Source of the DNA: JACWAE01 sp963847595
GTDB lineage: Bacteria > Chloroflexota > Dehalococcoidia > SZUA-161
Assembly (NCBI GenBank): GCA_963847595.1
Contig: CAWKAJ010000001.1
Location: 558,001-622,000, forward strand
Length of the DNA stretch: 64,000 nt
Reading direction: 5' to 3'
The translations under genes and the position numbers were made by a program. Under the pieces are notes generated by a model that did no database searches, was not told where the DNA came from, and saw nothing but the letters and a program-made list of their open reading frames with translations. How positions within the stretch are numbered: the first letter of the stretch is position 1; the number at the start of each line of letters is the position of its first letter. Below, piece by piece: positions 1-8,586 of this stretch.

Positions 1-317
1 AACCCGATGGGCTGGCTATGAGCAGCCGCAACGTCTATCTCGACCCTGAGGAGAGAGTATCCGCGCTGGTACTCTACAGAGCATTGACCCTGGCACAAAA
101 GCTCTGGAGTAAAGGCCAGAGAAACGCCGACATCATCCGCAAGGAGATGACCTCGCTCATTCAGAGTGAGCCGCGTGCAGCCAAAATAGACTATGTCAGC
201 ATTGCCGATGCCGAGACACTGGAGGAGCTTAAGCACATAGAGCGCCCGGCCGTGGTCTCCCTGGCAGTCAAAATCGGCAAGCCCCGGCTCATCGACAACA
301 TAATACTGGGAGCATAA
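1..317 (+). CDS. panC: Pantothenate synthetase, C-terminal part (partial at window edge)
   Basis: This is the 3' end of the enzyme that joins pantoate and beta-alanine using ATP, the last step of pantothenate synthesis. The reading frame is open from base 3 and begins with the residues PDGLAMSSRN, the family's conserved motif just before the C-terminal domain. It ends at a TAA after about 104 visible residues, the usual length of this domain. The ATG at position 18 lies inside the motif and is not the true start. The ATP- and pantoate-binding half lies off the left edge. A strong hairpin follows 30 bases downstream, so this is probably the last gene of its operon. Family identity is clear from the motif and the C-terminal sequence. 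Confidence 0.93.
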   Translation, partial: PDGLAMSSRNVYLDPEERVSALVLYRALTLAQKLWSKGQRNADIIRKEMTSLIQSEPRAAKIDYVSIADAETLEELKHIERPAVVSLAVKIGKPRLIDNIILGA

Positions 318-347
318 TAGCCGGTTACAAGCCGGCTATTTATATTT

Positions 348-383
348 GAAGAGATGGGGGAGACACCCCCATCTCTTCTTTTA
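348..383 (+). terminator. Rho-independent terminator after panC
   Basis: A 13-bp perfect stem (GAAGAGATGGGGG at 348-360 pairing with 366-378) with a 5-base loop is followed by a T-rich run. A weaker hairpin (ATAGCCGG / CCGGCTAT) sits just upstream at about 317-340. The stem is nearly symmetric and the convergent gene ends at 422, so it may serve both strands. Confidence 0.85.
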
Positions 384-421
384 TCCGTGTCTCAGCCATC
401 CCCTTGAAAGGCGCTTATACC

Positions 422-1519
422 TCATACGTGGGCATGAGTAAATATCAAGGCGATAAAATAGATAACCATGATAACGAGCCCCAGTGGGACTCCTATCACC
501 GCCCACTCTCTCATGCTTATCTTCAGCCTTTCCGCCGCCACTATGTTCGGTATATTGCCCGGTATTAGCATTCCTCCGGCAATGAGCAGGCCCAGGATAG
601 CGCTGAGAATCTGAAAGCGCGACATGACCGAACCTATCTCCACGGCAGTCAGGGTAGCATTATCGAGAACTGCCGAGATAGTGTTAATCCAGTAGAGCGC
701 CCACGGTGAAATCTTGTCCAGATACCAAACTATCAGCGGCTTCAAACCTTCGCCTAATAATATGAGCGCAGCCACGAAAATAAAGACCTTGACCACCCTC
801 ATTATTACCCCTCTCAGGGTCTCCGTGTACCTGGCATCAACCATCTCTGCCTGCAGAGATATGTTGCGTCCGATATATATCGCTCCAAAGACAGCCAAGG
901 CGATGACGCCAGGGATTACGTACATTCCAAATATATCTACGGGGAAGAAGAAGCCGGCATTGAACGGCGGGCCTGTCAGTTTATTCACCAGGATAGTGGA
1001 TAAGGGCTCTCCTACCGGCGTCAAGACGGCACCCAATCCCACAGCGAAGCAGGCAACGACTATGGTCTTTATTTTGTGACTCCTGGAGAAGGGAAGCACC
1101 GCCACGACTTCAGACAGGATGACAGCCGTAACAATCACCGAGATAACGCTGGAGAGCAGACCCAGCAGAGCTATGAAAAGGAAGAGAAAGAGCCTTGGGC
1201 CGAGTTTGTCAGCCAGGGATACAATGCCGTTGCGGAAAGGCTTGTTGAAATAGTGTATAAGAAGGCCGAATATGAGCACCACCTGGAAAATGCCTAAAGG
1301 GAGTGACCGTATCATCACCGGAGCTTTCAGGGCCTCTTTTACCAGTCCCCAGCTCCAGAGCCCGGAAACGCTCACGGCAATTATGCCCATGACCAGGAAG
1401 AATGGCTCCAGATGTTCCCCAATTTTCTTAACTCTGAAGGGTAGAACCAGCACCATTAAGGTTATGGCGACTAGTCCTATGACGATGTAGAGCACCGGCT
1501 CCTGCGGGATATTATCCAA
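422..1519 (-). CDS. DUF1646 family membrane protein, putative cation transporter
   Basis: A 365-residue, very hydrophobic protein with about ten predicted membrane segments spread over its whole length. The sequence resembles the DUF1646 family, annotated as putative cation or organic-anion transporters of the ion-transporter clan. It has a repeated architecture with polar breaks such as LTPVGEPLSTIL near residues 165-177 and ISAVLDNATLTAVEIG near 284-299. These are the re-entrant-loop-like motifs expected of that clan. The start is TTG at 1519, chosen because GGAGGGAG sits just upstream. The gene stands alone between a convergent terminator and an intergenic repeat. The substrate cannot be read from the sequence. 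Confidence 0.7.
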   Translation of the reverse strand: MDNIPQEPVLYIVIGLVAITLMVLVLPFRVKKIGEHLEPFFLVMGIIAVSVSGLWSWGLVKEALKAPVMIRSLPLGIFQVVLIFGLLIHYFNKPFRNGIVSLADKLGPRLFLFLFIALLGLLSSVISVIVTAVILSEVVAVLPFSRSHKIKTIVVACFAVGLGAVLTPVGEPLSTILVNKLTGPPFNAGFFFPVDIFGMYVIPGVIALAVFGAIYIGRNISLQAEMVDARYTETLRGVIMRVVKVFIFVAALILLGEGLKPLIVWYLDKISPWALYWINTISAVLDNATLTAVEIGSVMSRFQILSAILGLLIAGGMLIPGNIPNIVAAERLKISMREWAVIGVPLGLVIMVIYFIALIFTHAHV

Positions 1520-1638
1520 CCGTTCTCCCTCCTGATTTCAAGGTTTCAATTATAAGCTAGATGCCCTAGCCAGACAATCTCTTTCTAGGCCATTTTTAAA
1601 TATTTCCTCCAAATTGGATGTCGTTTAACAACTGGGTA

Positions 1639-1750
1639 GTGCAGAGGGGCAAAGCCCCTTTGCTGGGGGTCTGGGGGTATCCCCCAGATTCAAAAGTCCC
1701 CCAAGACGGGGGGGATTTAGGGGGTTGAAAAGACGTTTGTAAACGTTCTC
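1639..1750. repeat. Dispersed multi-hairpin intergenic repeat, copy 1
   Basis: About 110 bp made of consecutive hairpins: AGGGGC-AAA-GCCCCT, then CTGGGGG-TAT-CCCCCAG, then a CCCCC/GGGGG pair, ending in the palindrome ACGTTTGTAAACGT. Closely similar copies lie at about 47097-47205 and 58108-58213, with a decayed one at 16887-17079. It occupies most of the 300-bp gap before surE. No protein-coding content is seen. Confidence 0.85.
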
Positions 1751-1819
1751 ACAAATTAAGAAATTGTCCAGACACCAGCTTTATGCTAAACTGAATAGAA
1801 TTCCCGAGGAGAGTATATT

Positions 1820-2626
1820 TTGAGAATCCTGGTCACTAACGACGACGGCATCGCCGCCCGGGGTCTTTGGGCGCTGGTCCGGGAACTCAGGAGAATAGCC
1901 GAAGTGGTTGTTGTCGCCCCTGACCGCGACCAGAGCGGGATAGGGACAGCAGTCACCCTGCACCACCCGGTGAGAGTAAGCCCCATGCCACCGGAGGTTA
2001 CCAGAGTCGAGGCTTATTCCGTTGAGGGTACCCCCGCAGACACTGTTATCTTAGCTTTGAAGACATTATTGAAAGACGGCGTGGACATGGTGTTTTCAGG
2101 CATCAACGAAGGTTCAAACCTGGGCAACGATGTGCTAATCTCGGGAACAGTGAGCGCCGCCCTGCAGGGCTATTTCTACGGGCTGCCCTCTGTTGCCATC
2201 TCTGTCGGCTCTATCAAGAGGGTGCGCTTCGATGTCGCTGCCAAATTCGGCGCCCTCATCGCGCAACAGGTTGCCGAGAGCAAGATGCCTCAGAAATTCT
2301 TGCTCAATATTAACCTGCCCAACCTGCCGCTTGATAAGATCTCCGGAGTCGAAGTAACCCGACTCGGCGAACGAAGCTATATGGACAATATCAAAGCAGG
2401 CCACGACGGCAAGAGGAAATATTACTGGATTGTGCGCGGCAAACCCGACTGGAAAGAGGTCGAAGGTACCGATATCTCGGCACTTGGGAAAAACAGAATC
2501 TCAATCACGCCGCTTCACAGCGACCTGAGCAGCGACATCCATCTTGAATCACTGAACAAAGTGTTCTCCTCGCTGTTCCAGGACTTGAGTAAAAGCGACA
2601 AGGTAAAGAGGACCAGAAGGGAATAA
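1820..2626 (+). CDS. surE: 5'/3'-nucleotidase SurE
   Basis: A stationary-phase survival nucleotidase that removes phosphate from nucleoside 5'- and 3'-monophosphates in the cytoplasm. The 268 residues begin MRILVTNDDGI, the family's metal-binding N-terminus (DD at residues 8-9), followed by the conserved APDRDQSGIG and the SGINEGSNLGNDV motif near residues 93-105. Then comes ISGTVSAALQG. Length matches the family (about 250-270). The start codon is TTG at 1820, preceded by GAGGAGAG at a suitable distance; no ATG competes. The gene is convergent with the dikinase gene and shares a terminator with it. Confidence 0.95.
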   Translation: MRILVTNDDGIAARGLWALVRELRRIAEVVVVAPDRDQSGIGTAVTLHHPVRVSPMPPEVTRVEAYSVEGTPADTVILALKTLLKDGVDMVFSGINEGSNLGNDVLISGTVSAALQGYFYGLPSVAISVGSIKRVRFDVAAKFGALIAQQVAESKMPQKFLLNINLPNLPLDKISGVEVTRLGERSYMDNIKAGHDGKRKYYWIVRGKPDWKEVEGTDISALGKNRISITPLHSDLSSDIHLESLNKVFSSLFQDLSKSDKVKRTRRE

Positions 2627-2647
2627 ACCGTTGCGGAACTAACGCAG

Positions 2648-2683
2648 AAGGGGTGAGCTTCGCTTGTGCGAAGCTCACCCCTT
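2648..2683. terminator. Bidirectional terminator between surE and the dikinase gene
   Basis: A 16-bp perfect inverted repeat (AAGGGGTGAGCTTCGC, 2648-2663, with its complement at 2668-2683) around the loop TTGT. A-rich and T-rich flanks suit termination from both sides of this convergent gene pair. Confidence 0.85.
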
Positions 2684-2696
2684 TACGACCTATCTG

Positions 2697-4979
2697 TTAG
2701 CCAAAAGGACGCAACTTGCTTCTCGCGACTGTGATCTCCTTGTCGAGTATAGCACCCTGAGCCGCCGCCAGCTTCGCTATCGGTATCCTGAACGGGCTGC
2801 AGCTCACTGAATCGACACCGGCGGTGTGGAAAAACATTATAGAACGTGGCTCTCCGCCATGCTCTCCGCAGACACTGATCTCCAGGTCTTTCTTTTCCCT
2901 TCGCGCCCAGGTTATAGCGGTCTCCATCAGCCTGCCCACACCCTTCGCATCCAAAACCAAGAAGGGGTTATCCTGCAAAATGCCGGCATCGAGGTATATG
3001 GACAGGAACTTCTTCTCCACATCCTCCCTGCTGAAAGAATATACAGCCTGGGTCAGGTCATTGGTGCCGAAGGAGAAGAAGTCAGCCACCTGAGCCAGTC
3101 TGCCCGCGCGCATGCAGGCGCGCACGGTCTCCATCATTACCCCTAGCTTGACACCCCTATCTTTAACCATCTTTTTCACCCAGAGCAACTCCTGAAGCGT
3201 GACCACCTGCGGCACCATGATAGAGACATCGCATCTGACCTCGGCGCAGGCATCGGCGATAGCATCAATTTGCATCTGGTAAACCTCAGGATAGGTAACA
3301 GCCACCCTGACACCCCTGTGCCCCAGCATCGGGTTTGTTTCCTTCAATTCGCGTATCCTTCGCTTGAGCTCCGGGTCCGTTGTCTCAGCTTCCGAGGGCA
3401 GGAACTCATGAAGAGGCAAGTCGAGGAGCCGGATTATGATAGGCATCCCCTTCAGCTCTCGGAAGATGGCCATGAAATCCTCTTTCTGCAGCTTATGCAA
3501 GAGGACCAGGGCTGCTGCCCTTTGCTCGGGAGTCTCCGCCAGTATGAACGCCCTGATGGCAGAAAGCCGTTCCTCGCCGGTGAACTGGCGCTCGGTGCGG
3601 CAGAGCCCGATACCCTCAGCGCCGAACTTTCTAGCCAGAGCCACGGCATCCACCGTATCCGCATTAGCCTTCACCTTCAGTTTCCTGAAGCTATCAGCCC
3701 ATGTCAGCAACTCCGCAAGCTCGGAGCTGCCTTCAGCTTCTACCAGCGGCAGAGTACCGAGGTAGACATTCCCGGTGCTCCCATCAATGGTAATCGTATC
3801 GCCTTTCTTTACAATATGAGAGTTAACCACAAACTTCTCAGCTTTGAGGTCGATCTTCAGCTCTTCAGCACCGCAGATGCAGGGCTTGCCCATAGCCCTG
3901 GTGACTATGGCAGCATGGGAAGTAAGACCGCCGCGGGAGGTCAGCACTCCCATAGCGGCTGAAACGCCCAGAATGTCATCAGGGCTTGTCTCAGGCCTCA
4001 CCAGTATAACCCGCTCGTTTCTTTTCATAGCCGCCACAGCATCCAGAGTATGGAAGACTACTGTGCCCGAGATCGCGCCGGGCGCAGCTCCTAGACCATG
4101 TGCAATAGGCTGGTATTTCTCCGCATGTTCAACACGCCTGTGCAAGAATGACCTGACATCCTCAGCAGAAACGCGCAGGATAGCTTCCTCACGCGAGATG
4201 AATCCCTCTTTCGCCATATCGACCGCGATCTTAACTGCCGCCTGACCGCTGCGCTTGCCTGACCTGGTTTGAAGGATATAGAGCTTGCCCTCCTCGATAG
4301 TAAATTCCACATCCTGCATATCGCGGAAGTGGTTCTCCAGAATACTGGCTACCTCTTCCAGTTGAGCGTACATATCAGGCATTTGCGATTTGAGAGCACT
4401 CATCGGCTGCGGCGTTCGACGACCGGATACCAGGTCCTCGCCCTTAGCTCCGCTGATATATTCACCGAAAAGCTCTTTACCGCCTGTGCTGGCGTTTCGA
4501 GTGAACATCACACCTGTCCCCGACCTCCGGCCCAAATCGCCGAAGACCATTGCCTGGATTATGACAGCCGTGCCCATGTCAGCAGGAATATTGTTGAGGC
4601 GTCGATATTCCACCGCCCTGGGATTGTCCCAGGAGTCAAAGACTTTCTTTATGGCGGAAATCATCTCTCCCCGGTCCTTCACATCAAGCACGGTATCCAT
4701 CATCCCCGGCATAGACGCTGCCGCTGAGGAGCGTACCGATACGGATAGCCCTTTGCCCAGTTTCTTTCCGGTCTGTTTCTCGAGAGCCTGCAGCGCCTGC
4801 TCGATTTCCTCTACAGGCAATTTGCCAGTGCGCTTGTACTCCTTATATGTCCCGACGGACACTACAAAGCCCGGGGGCACTGGCAACCTCAACTTGGTCA
4901 TGGCCACCAGGTTCGCTCCCTTATTTCCCAGAAGGCTTTTATCGTCCCAGGCGCCTGTGAACTGGTAAATTGTGGTCAT
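2697..4979 (-). CDS. ppdK: Pyruvate, phosphate dikinase (shortened form)
   Basis: Interconverts pyruvate + ATP + Pi and PEP + AMP + PPi. Domains in order: an ATP-grasp nucleotide-binding domain (1-280; GNKGANL near 18-24, SVRSSAAASMPGMMDT near 81-96); the swivelling phosphohistidine domain with GGLTSHAAIVT, catalytic His near 355; and the C-terminal PEP/pyruvate TIM barrel with the catalytic Cys near 704 in SVCGEHGGE. At 760 residues it is about 110 shorter than typical dikinases of about 870-890. By eye the gap is one block: after TVLDVKDRG near residue 104 the sequence jumps directly to the AIKKVFDSWDNPRA segment, omitting a helical subdomain of roughly 90 residues. It is the last gene of the operon pfk-fba-glgP-ppdK, 122 bp after glgP. 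The start is ATG with GGGGAGGGG upstream. Confidence 0.92.
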   Translation of the reverse strand: MTTIYQFTGAWDDKSLLGNKGANLVAMTKLRLPVPPGFVVSVGTYKEYKRTGKLPVEEIEQALQALEKQTGKKLGKGLSVSVRSSAAASMPGMMDTVLDVKDRGEMISAIKKVFDSWDNPRAVEYRRLNNIPADMGTAVIIQAMVFGDLGRRSGTGVMFTRNASTGGKELFGEYISGAKGEDLVSGRRTPQPMSALKSQMPDMYAQLEEVASILENHFRDMQDVEFTIEEGKLYILQTRSGKRSGQAAVKIAVDMAKEGFISREEAILRVSAEDVRSFLHRRVEHAEKYQPIAHGLGAAPGAISGTVVFHTLDAVAAMKRNERVILVRPETSPDDILGVSAAMGVLTSRGGLTSHAAIVTRAMGKPCICGAEELKIDLKAEKFVVNSHIVKKGDTITIDGSTGNVYLGTLPLVEAEGSSELAELLTWADSFRKLKVKANADTVDAVALARKFGAEGIGLCRTERQFTGEERLSAIRAFILAETPEQRAAALVLLHKLQKEDFMAIFRELKGMPIIIRLLDLPLHEFLPSEAETTDPELKRRIRELKETNPMLGHRGVRVAVTYPEVYQMQIDAIADACAEVRCDVSIMVPQVVTLQELLWVKKMVKDRGVKLGVMMETVRACMRAGRLAQVADFFSFGTNDLTQAVYSFSREDVEKKFLSIYLDAGILQDNPFLVLDAKGVGRLMETAITWARREKKDLEISVCGEHGGEPRSIMFFHTAGVDSVSCSPFRIPIAKLAAAQGAILDKEITVARSKLRPFG

Positions 4980-5101
4980 AGATATTACCCCTCCCCTAAA
5001 TTTGACCCTCTCTAGTCCATCTGAATGCCCTTCTCTAAAATGCGGGTATCGATTTTCTTTATAATATATATCGTCCCACGCTTGCGCCCTGCAACACGGG
5101 G

Positions 5102-7255
5102 CTAATGCGAAGCACGCCGACGTGCCAGCGCTCCAGCGGCTGGTACATACAATTGTTCAGTATAATCCTTCATCATGCGCCGGGCACAGAACCTGGGCAC
5201 AATTGTGCGGATCGTCTCTTTGATAATGCTAACCCAGCCGTGGGGTACACCACCACGGTCTCGGTCGTAATACAGCGGCACTAGCTCCTCTTCCAATAGT
5301 TTGTACAGCGCTTCGGCATCCATCCTGTCTTCCTCTTCCGGGCTGTAAGTCTTAGGTCCATCCCCTATTGCCCAGCCATTCGCCTTGTTATAACCTTCAT
5401 ACCACCACCCATCTCGGACACTAAGGTGCGGAACACCATTCAAAGCCGCCTTCATGCCGCTGGTGCCACTAGCCTCGTTGAGACGACGAGGAACGTTCAG
5501 CCATACATCTACGCCCTGCACCAAGTAACGCGCTCTATCCATATCGTAGTCCTCTATGAAAGCTATGCGACCCTGAAAATCTCGGTCTGTGGCCAAACGG
5601 TATACATGCTGGAGAAGGCACTTGGATGGAAAATCGGCAGGGTGAGACTTACCCGCGAATACTATCTGAATCGGCTGCCATCTATCCTTAACGATACGCT
5701 TCAAACGTTCGATGTCCCGGAAAATAAGGGCGGGACGCTTATATTCAGCGAAACGCCGCACGAATCCAACAGTGAGTACCTCCGGATGTAGCAAAGCCCC
5801 CATCGCCAGCACCTGCTGCGGCTGCACCTCGGATTCGCTCCAACGTTGTTGCGCCCAACCCAACATCGCCCCCTTCAGCCTGCGCTTCAAAATCTGACGA
5901 GCTGTCCATATTTCCTCATCAGGGATGTCCATAACGCGTTTCCAAAGCTCGGGGTCATCCTGTCTCTCCACCCAGTCCTCACCCAGGTATTTGATGTAAA
6001 GTTGACCCATCTCAGAAGCGACCCACGTAGGTACATGAATCCCATTAGTTACATACGTAATAGGCACATCTTCTTCCTTGACCTTCGGCCAGAGCACATG
6101 CCACATCTTACGCGACGCCTTGCCATGAAGCTTGCTCACAGCATTGCGGTGTTCAGACATAGTCAGAGCAAGTACAGTCATGTTGAAAACGTCACTGACA
6201 CCATCCTGTTGCCCCAGTCTCATAAACGAATCCCTGTTCATTTTCAAACCGTCCCAATAGCCGTGGAAGTATTTATCCATAAGCTGTGCCGGGAAGACAT
6301 CATGACCCGCTGGAACAGGCGTATGCGTGGTGAAAACGGTAGCTGCTCTAAGCCTCTCCACAGCTTCCTCAAAACTAGCTCCCTCCTCTATCTCCTCCCT
6401 TGCCCTCTCCAGCATCATGAAGGCTGCATGTCCTTCGTTAGCATGCCACACAGCCGGATTGACTCCCAACGCCCTGAGAACACGCACACCACCAATACCC
6501 AGAACAATCTCCTGCTGAATACGCAACTCGCGGTCAGCTATATAAAGGCGGGCGGACAACTGACGGTCCTGAGGGGAGTTTTCCTCAACGTTTGTATCCA
6601 GCAAATAAAGGGTGGTGCGGCCCACCTGGATTTGCCAGGCGCCTATATGCACAGACCTATTGTCCAACTGAACCTCGGCCAAGTTCCGGCGCCATTGCGA
6701 GGAGAGGACAGGGGTGATAGGCGCTTCGCTAAAATCCAACTGCTTGTATATCTCTTCCTGCCAGCCATCGGCGGAGATGCGCTGATGGAAATAACCTTGG
6801 GGATACATGAAGCCCACCCCGACCATCGGCAGCCCCAGGTCGCTCGCCTCTTTGCAAATGTCTCCGGCAAGTATACCCAAGCCCCCAGCATAGATAGGGA
6901 TAGAATTGTGAATAGCAAACTCCATTGAGAAGTAACCAACAAGGCCTGTTAGCTTATCGGAATATTTGCTGCCGAACCAGGTATCCTGAGAAGACATATC
7001 AGTATCGAAAGCAGCCATAACAAAATCATAAAGGGCAATAAATGCCGGATCCGCGGCGGCTGCTTTCAGTTTATCGGGGTTGATATCTCGCAACTGTTTG
7101 ACAGGGTTGTGTCCGCTGATTATCCAGAGGGTATAGTCCAACGTCCTGAATAAGTCGCGCGCCTGGTAATGCCAGCTCCACCACATATTGTGCGCAAGCT
7201 CGTCCAGTCTATCTATGCGCTTGGGCAGCCTCGTCCTTGTAGCCTGTTTCAACAT
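5102..7255 (-). CDS. glgP: Alpha-glucan phosphorylase (GT35)
   Basis: Releases glucose 1-phosphate from glycogen or maltodextrin by phosphorolysis. The 717-residue protein matches the shorter bacterial/archaeal alpha-glucan phosphorylase type. Its N-terminal region contains LDELAHNMWWSW. It carries the conserved YFSMEFAIHNSIPIYAGGLGILAGD segment near residues 108-132 and HANEGHAA in the middle. The pyridoxal phosphate site is LNEASGTSGMKAALNG, with the cofactor lysine near 602. The start is ATG at 7255 after GGGAGACG. It lies 45 bp downstream of the aldolase gene, and this context says stored glucan feeds directly into the glycolytic enzymes encoded beside it. Confidence 0.94.
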   Translation of the reverse strand: MLKQATRTRLPKRIDRLDELAHNMWWSWHYQARDLFRTLDYTLWIISGHNPVKQLRDINPDKLKAAAADPAFIALYDFVMAAFDTDMSSQDTWFGSKYSDKLTGLVGYFSMEFAIHNSIPIYAGGLGILAGDICKEASDLGLPMVGVGFMYPQGYFHQRISADGWQEEIYKQLDFSEAPITPVLSSQWRRNLAEVQLDNRSVHIGAWQIQVGRTTLYLLDTNVEENSPQDRQLSARLYIADRELRIQQEIVLGIGGVRVLRALGVNPAVWHANEGHAAFMMLERAREEIEEGASFEEAVERLRAATVFTTHTPVPAGHDVFPAQLMDKYFHGYWDGLKMNRDSFMRLGQQDGVSDVFNMTVLALTMSEHRNAVSKLHGKASRKMWHVLWPKVKEEDVPITYVTNGIHVPTWVASEMGQLYIKYLGEDWVERQDDPELWKRVMDIPDEEIWTARQILKRRLKGAMLGWAQQRWSESEVQPQQVLAMGALLHPEVLTVGFVRRFAEYKRPALIFRDIERLKRIVKDRWQPIQIVFAGKSHPADFPSKCLLQHVYRLATDRDFQGRIAFIEDYDMDRARYLVQGVDVWLNVPRRLNEASGTSGMKAALNGVPHLSVRDGWWYEGYNKANGWAIGDGPKTYSPEEEDRMDAEALYKLLEEELVPLYYDRDRGGVPHGWVSIIKETIRTIVPRFCARRMMKDYTEQLYVPAAGALARRRASH

Positions 7256-7300
7256 GTTTCGTCTCCCGTCCCGGGCAATTTGCCTATGCTCGAACTGTTT

Positions 7301-8572
7301 TTATGATTTAACTACAAACTTCCTGACTAAATCCCTTGTCCCCGTTACATTGAGTTTCTGGAAGAGTAAAGAAAATCGACTCTCAAGCTCATCCCTTATC
7401 CCTTTTAGATTGCTTTCCGGTATGTTCCACATCTCCGCCTTGAAATCGCCGAATGCCCTCTTTCGAGTCTTATACAGGAATTGTTCCTCAGTCTCCCCCT
7501 GCTTTCTCTCACTTGTATACTTATCGGAAAGATGTCTATTGATTCTATCCATAAGTTCCTCGGGGAAATATTTGCTCTCATAAATAATGTTCTGAAATCC
7601 CGTAGCGAGATGCACCTCGCCCGCTCCAACTTGAGGGAAATGGTGAAATGCCTCATCAGGAAGAGTAGAGGCTCCGTGTTGCACTGCACCGCACATGCCA
7701 TATTCTTCACGCGCAAGCTGGGACAGCTCCTTCAGGGTTTTGAAGTCTATCTCAACATTGGCAATCGACCCGTCGGGCAGAACCACCCCGCCATGGGTAG
7801 TTCCGGTCTGCACGCTGATTTTGGAAATTCCCTTCATGTTTGGGCCCAGCCTCTTTAGATATCCCGACATGAATGTCCTGAGATCCTCCACCGTGCTGTT
7901 TTTCTTTCCCACTTCCCCGATCTCGCCCCCAACTGAGATAGTCACACCTTTGGGCTCGATACTGCGTATGAACTTCGTCATCTCGGCCGTGACCAGGCAA
8001 TTCTTTTCCTGCTGCTCCTCCAGAGTCTTTTTACTCAGATCCACAAGAGTAGAGGCATCTATATCAATGTTCAGAAACCCGGCAGCCACCGACTCACGGA
8101 TGAGTTCCTTTATCGCGTTTAATTCTTTCTCCGGCTCCGAACTATATTTGCTCTGGCTAACCTGATAGTGGTCACCTTGAAGGAAAACGAAGCCCTCGAA
8201 CCCCTCTCTGATTGCAGCAGCCAGCACACAGGCAGCATACTCACCCGGCCTCTGACCTGTATAGCCCATCTCAGAGCGGGCTATCTCGAAAATAAAGGCG
8301 CCAACCTTATCTTTCAAAGCAGCCCTGAATACCGCCCTGGCGACATCATAGGTGATGCCGCGGATATTTATAGCCGGAACAGTTATGCCAGTATACAGTC
8401 CTTTGCCTGCCGCTTCGTACAGGCCTTGAATGCTGGATAGCAAGATGCCTTGCTTAGTAGCTAATTCTCTAATAGCCTGCTGCGCCTTTTCCTTGACTTT
8501 AGCGTCAGCAGCAAGGGCAGCTTCCCTAGCCATGGCATCGATTTTATCGGGAGAGACAGATTCTTTAGGCAT
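7301..8572 (-). CDS. Class II fructose-bisphosphate aldolase-like protein
   Basis: A 423-residue zinc-type aldolase family member, expected to cleave or form fructose 1,6-bisphosphate. Visible metal and active-site motifs in order are FLQGDHYQ, VGGEIGEVG, GTTHGG and AVQHGASTLPDEAF, which supply the His, Glu and His ligands of class II aldolases. It is longer than the common class II enzyme (about 300-360) because of an N-terminal helical extension and a charged C-terminal tail. The start is ATG after GAGGAG. It sits 14 bp after the phosphofructokinase gene and before glgP, which strongly favours fructose bisphosphate. A tagatose-bisphosphate or related specificity cannot be excluded. Confidence 0.85.
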   Translation of the reverse strand: MPKESVSPDKIDAMAREAALAADAKVKEKAQQAIRELATKQGILLSSIQGLYEAAGKGLYTGITVPAINIRGITYDVARAVFRAALKDKVGAFIFEIARSEMGYTGQRPGEYAACVLAAAIREGFEGFVFLQGDHYQVSQSKYSSEPEKELNAIKELIRESVAAGFLNIDIDASTLVDLSKKTLEEQQEKNCLVTAEMTKFIRSIEPKGVTISVGGEIGEVGKKNSTVEDLRTFMSGYLKRLGPNMKGISKISVQTGTTHGGVVLPDGSIANVEIDFKTLKELSQLAREEYGMCGAVQHGASTLPDEAFHHFPQVGAGEVHLATGFQNIIYESKYFPEELMDRINRHLSDKYTSERKQGETEEQFLYKTRKRAFGDFKAEMWNIPESNLKGIRDELESRFSLLFQKLNVTGTRDLVRKFVVKS

Positions 8573-8586
8573 ATTACTCCTCTATT

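Noticed and set aside
3270..3962. 230-codon plus-strand open frame antisense to the dikinase gene
   Set aside because: Shadow frame inside a certain gene; no SD and no family resemblance.
5846..6928. 360-codon plus-strand open frame antisense to glgP
   Set aside because: It lies wholly within a clear glucan phosphorylase gene, has no protein-like motifs and no SD; it is a shadow of codon bias on the other strand.
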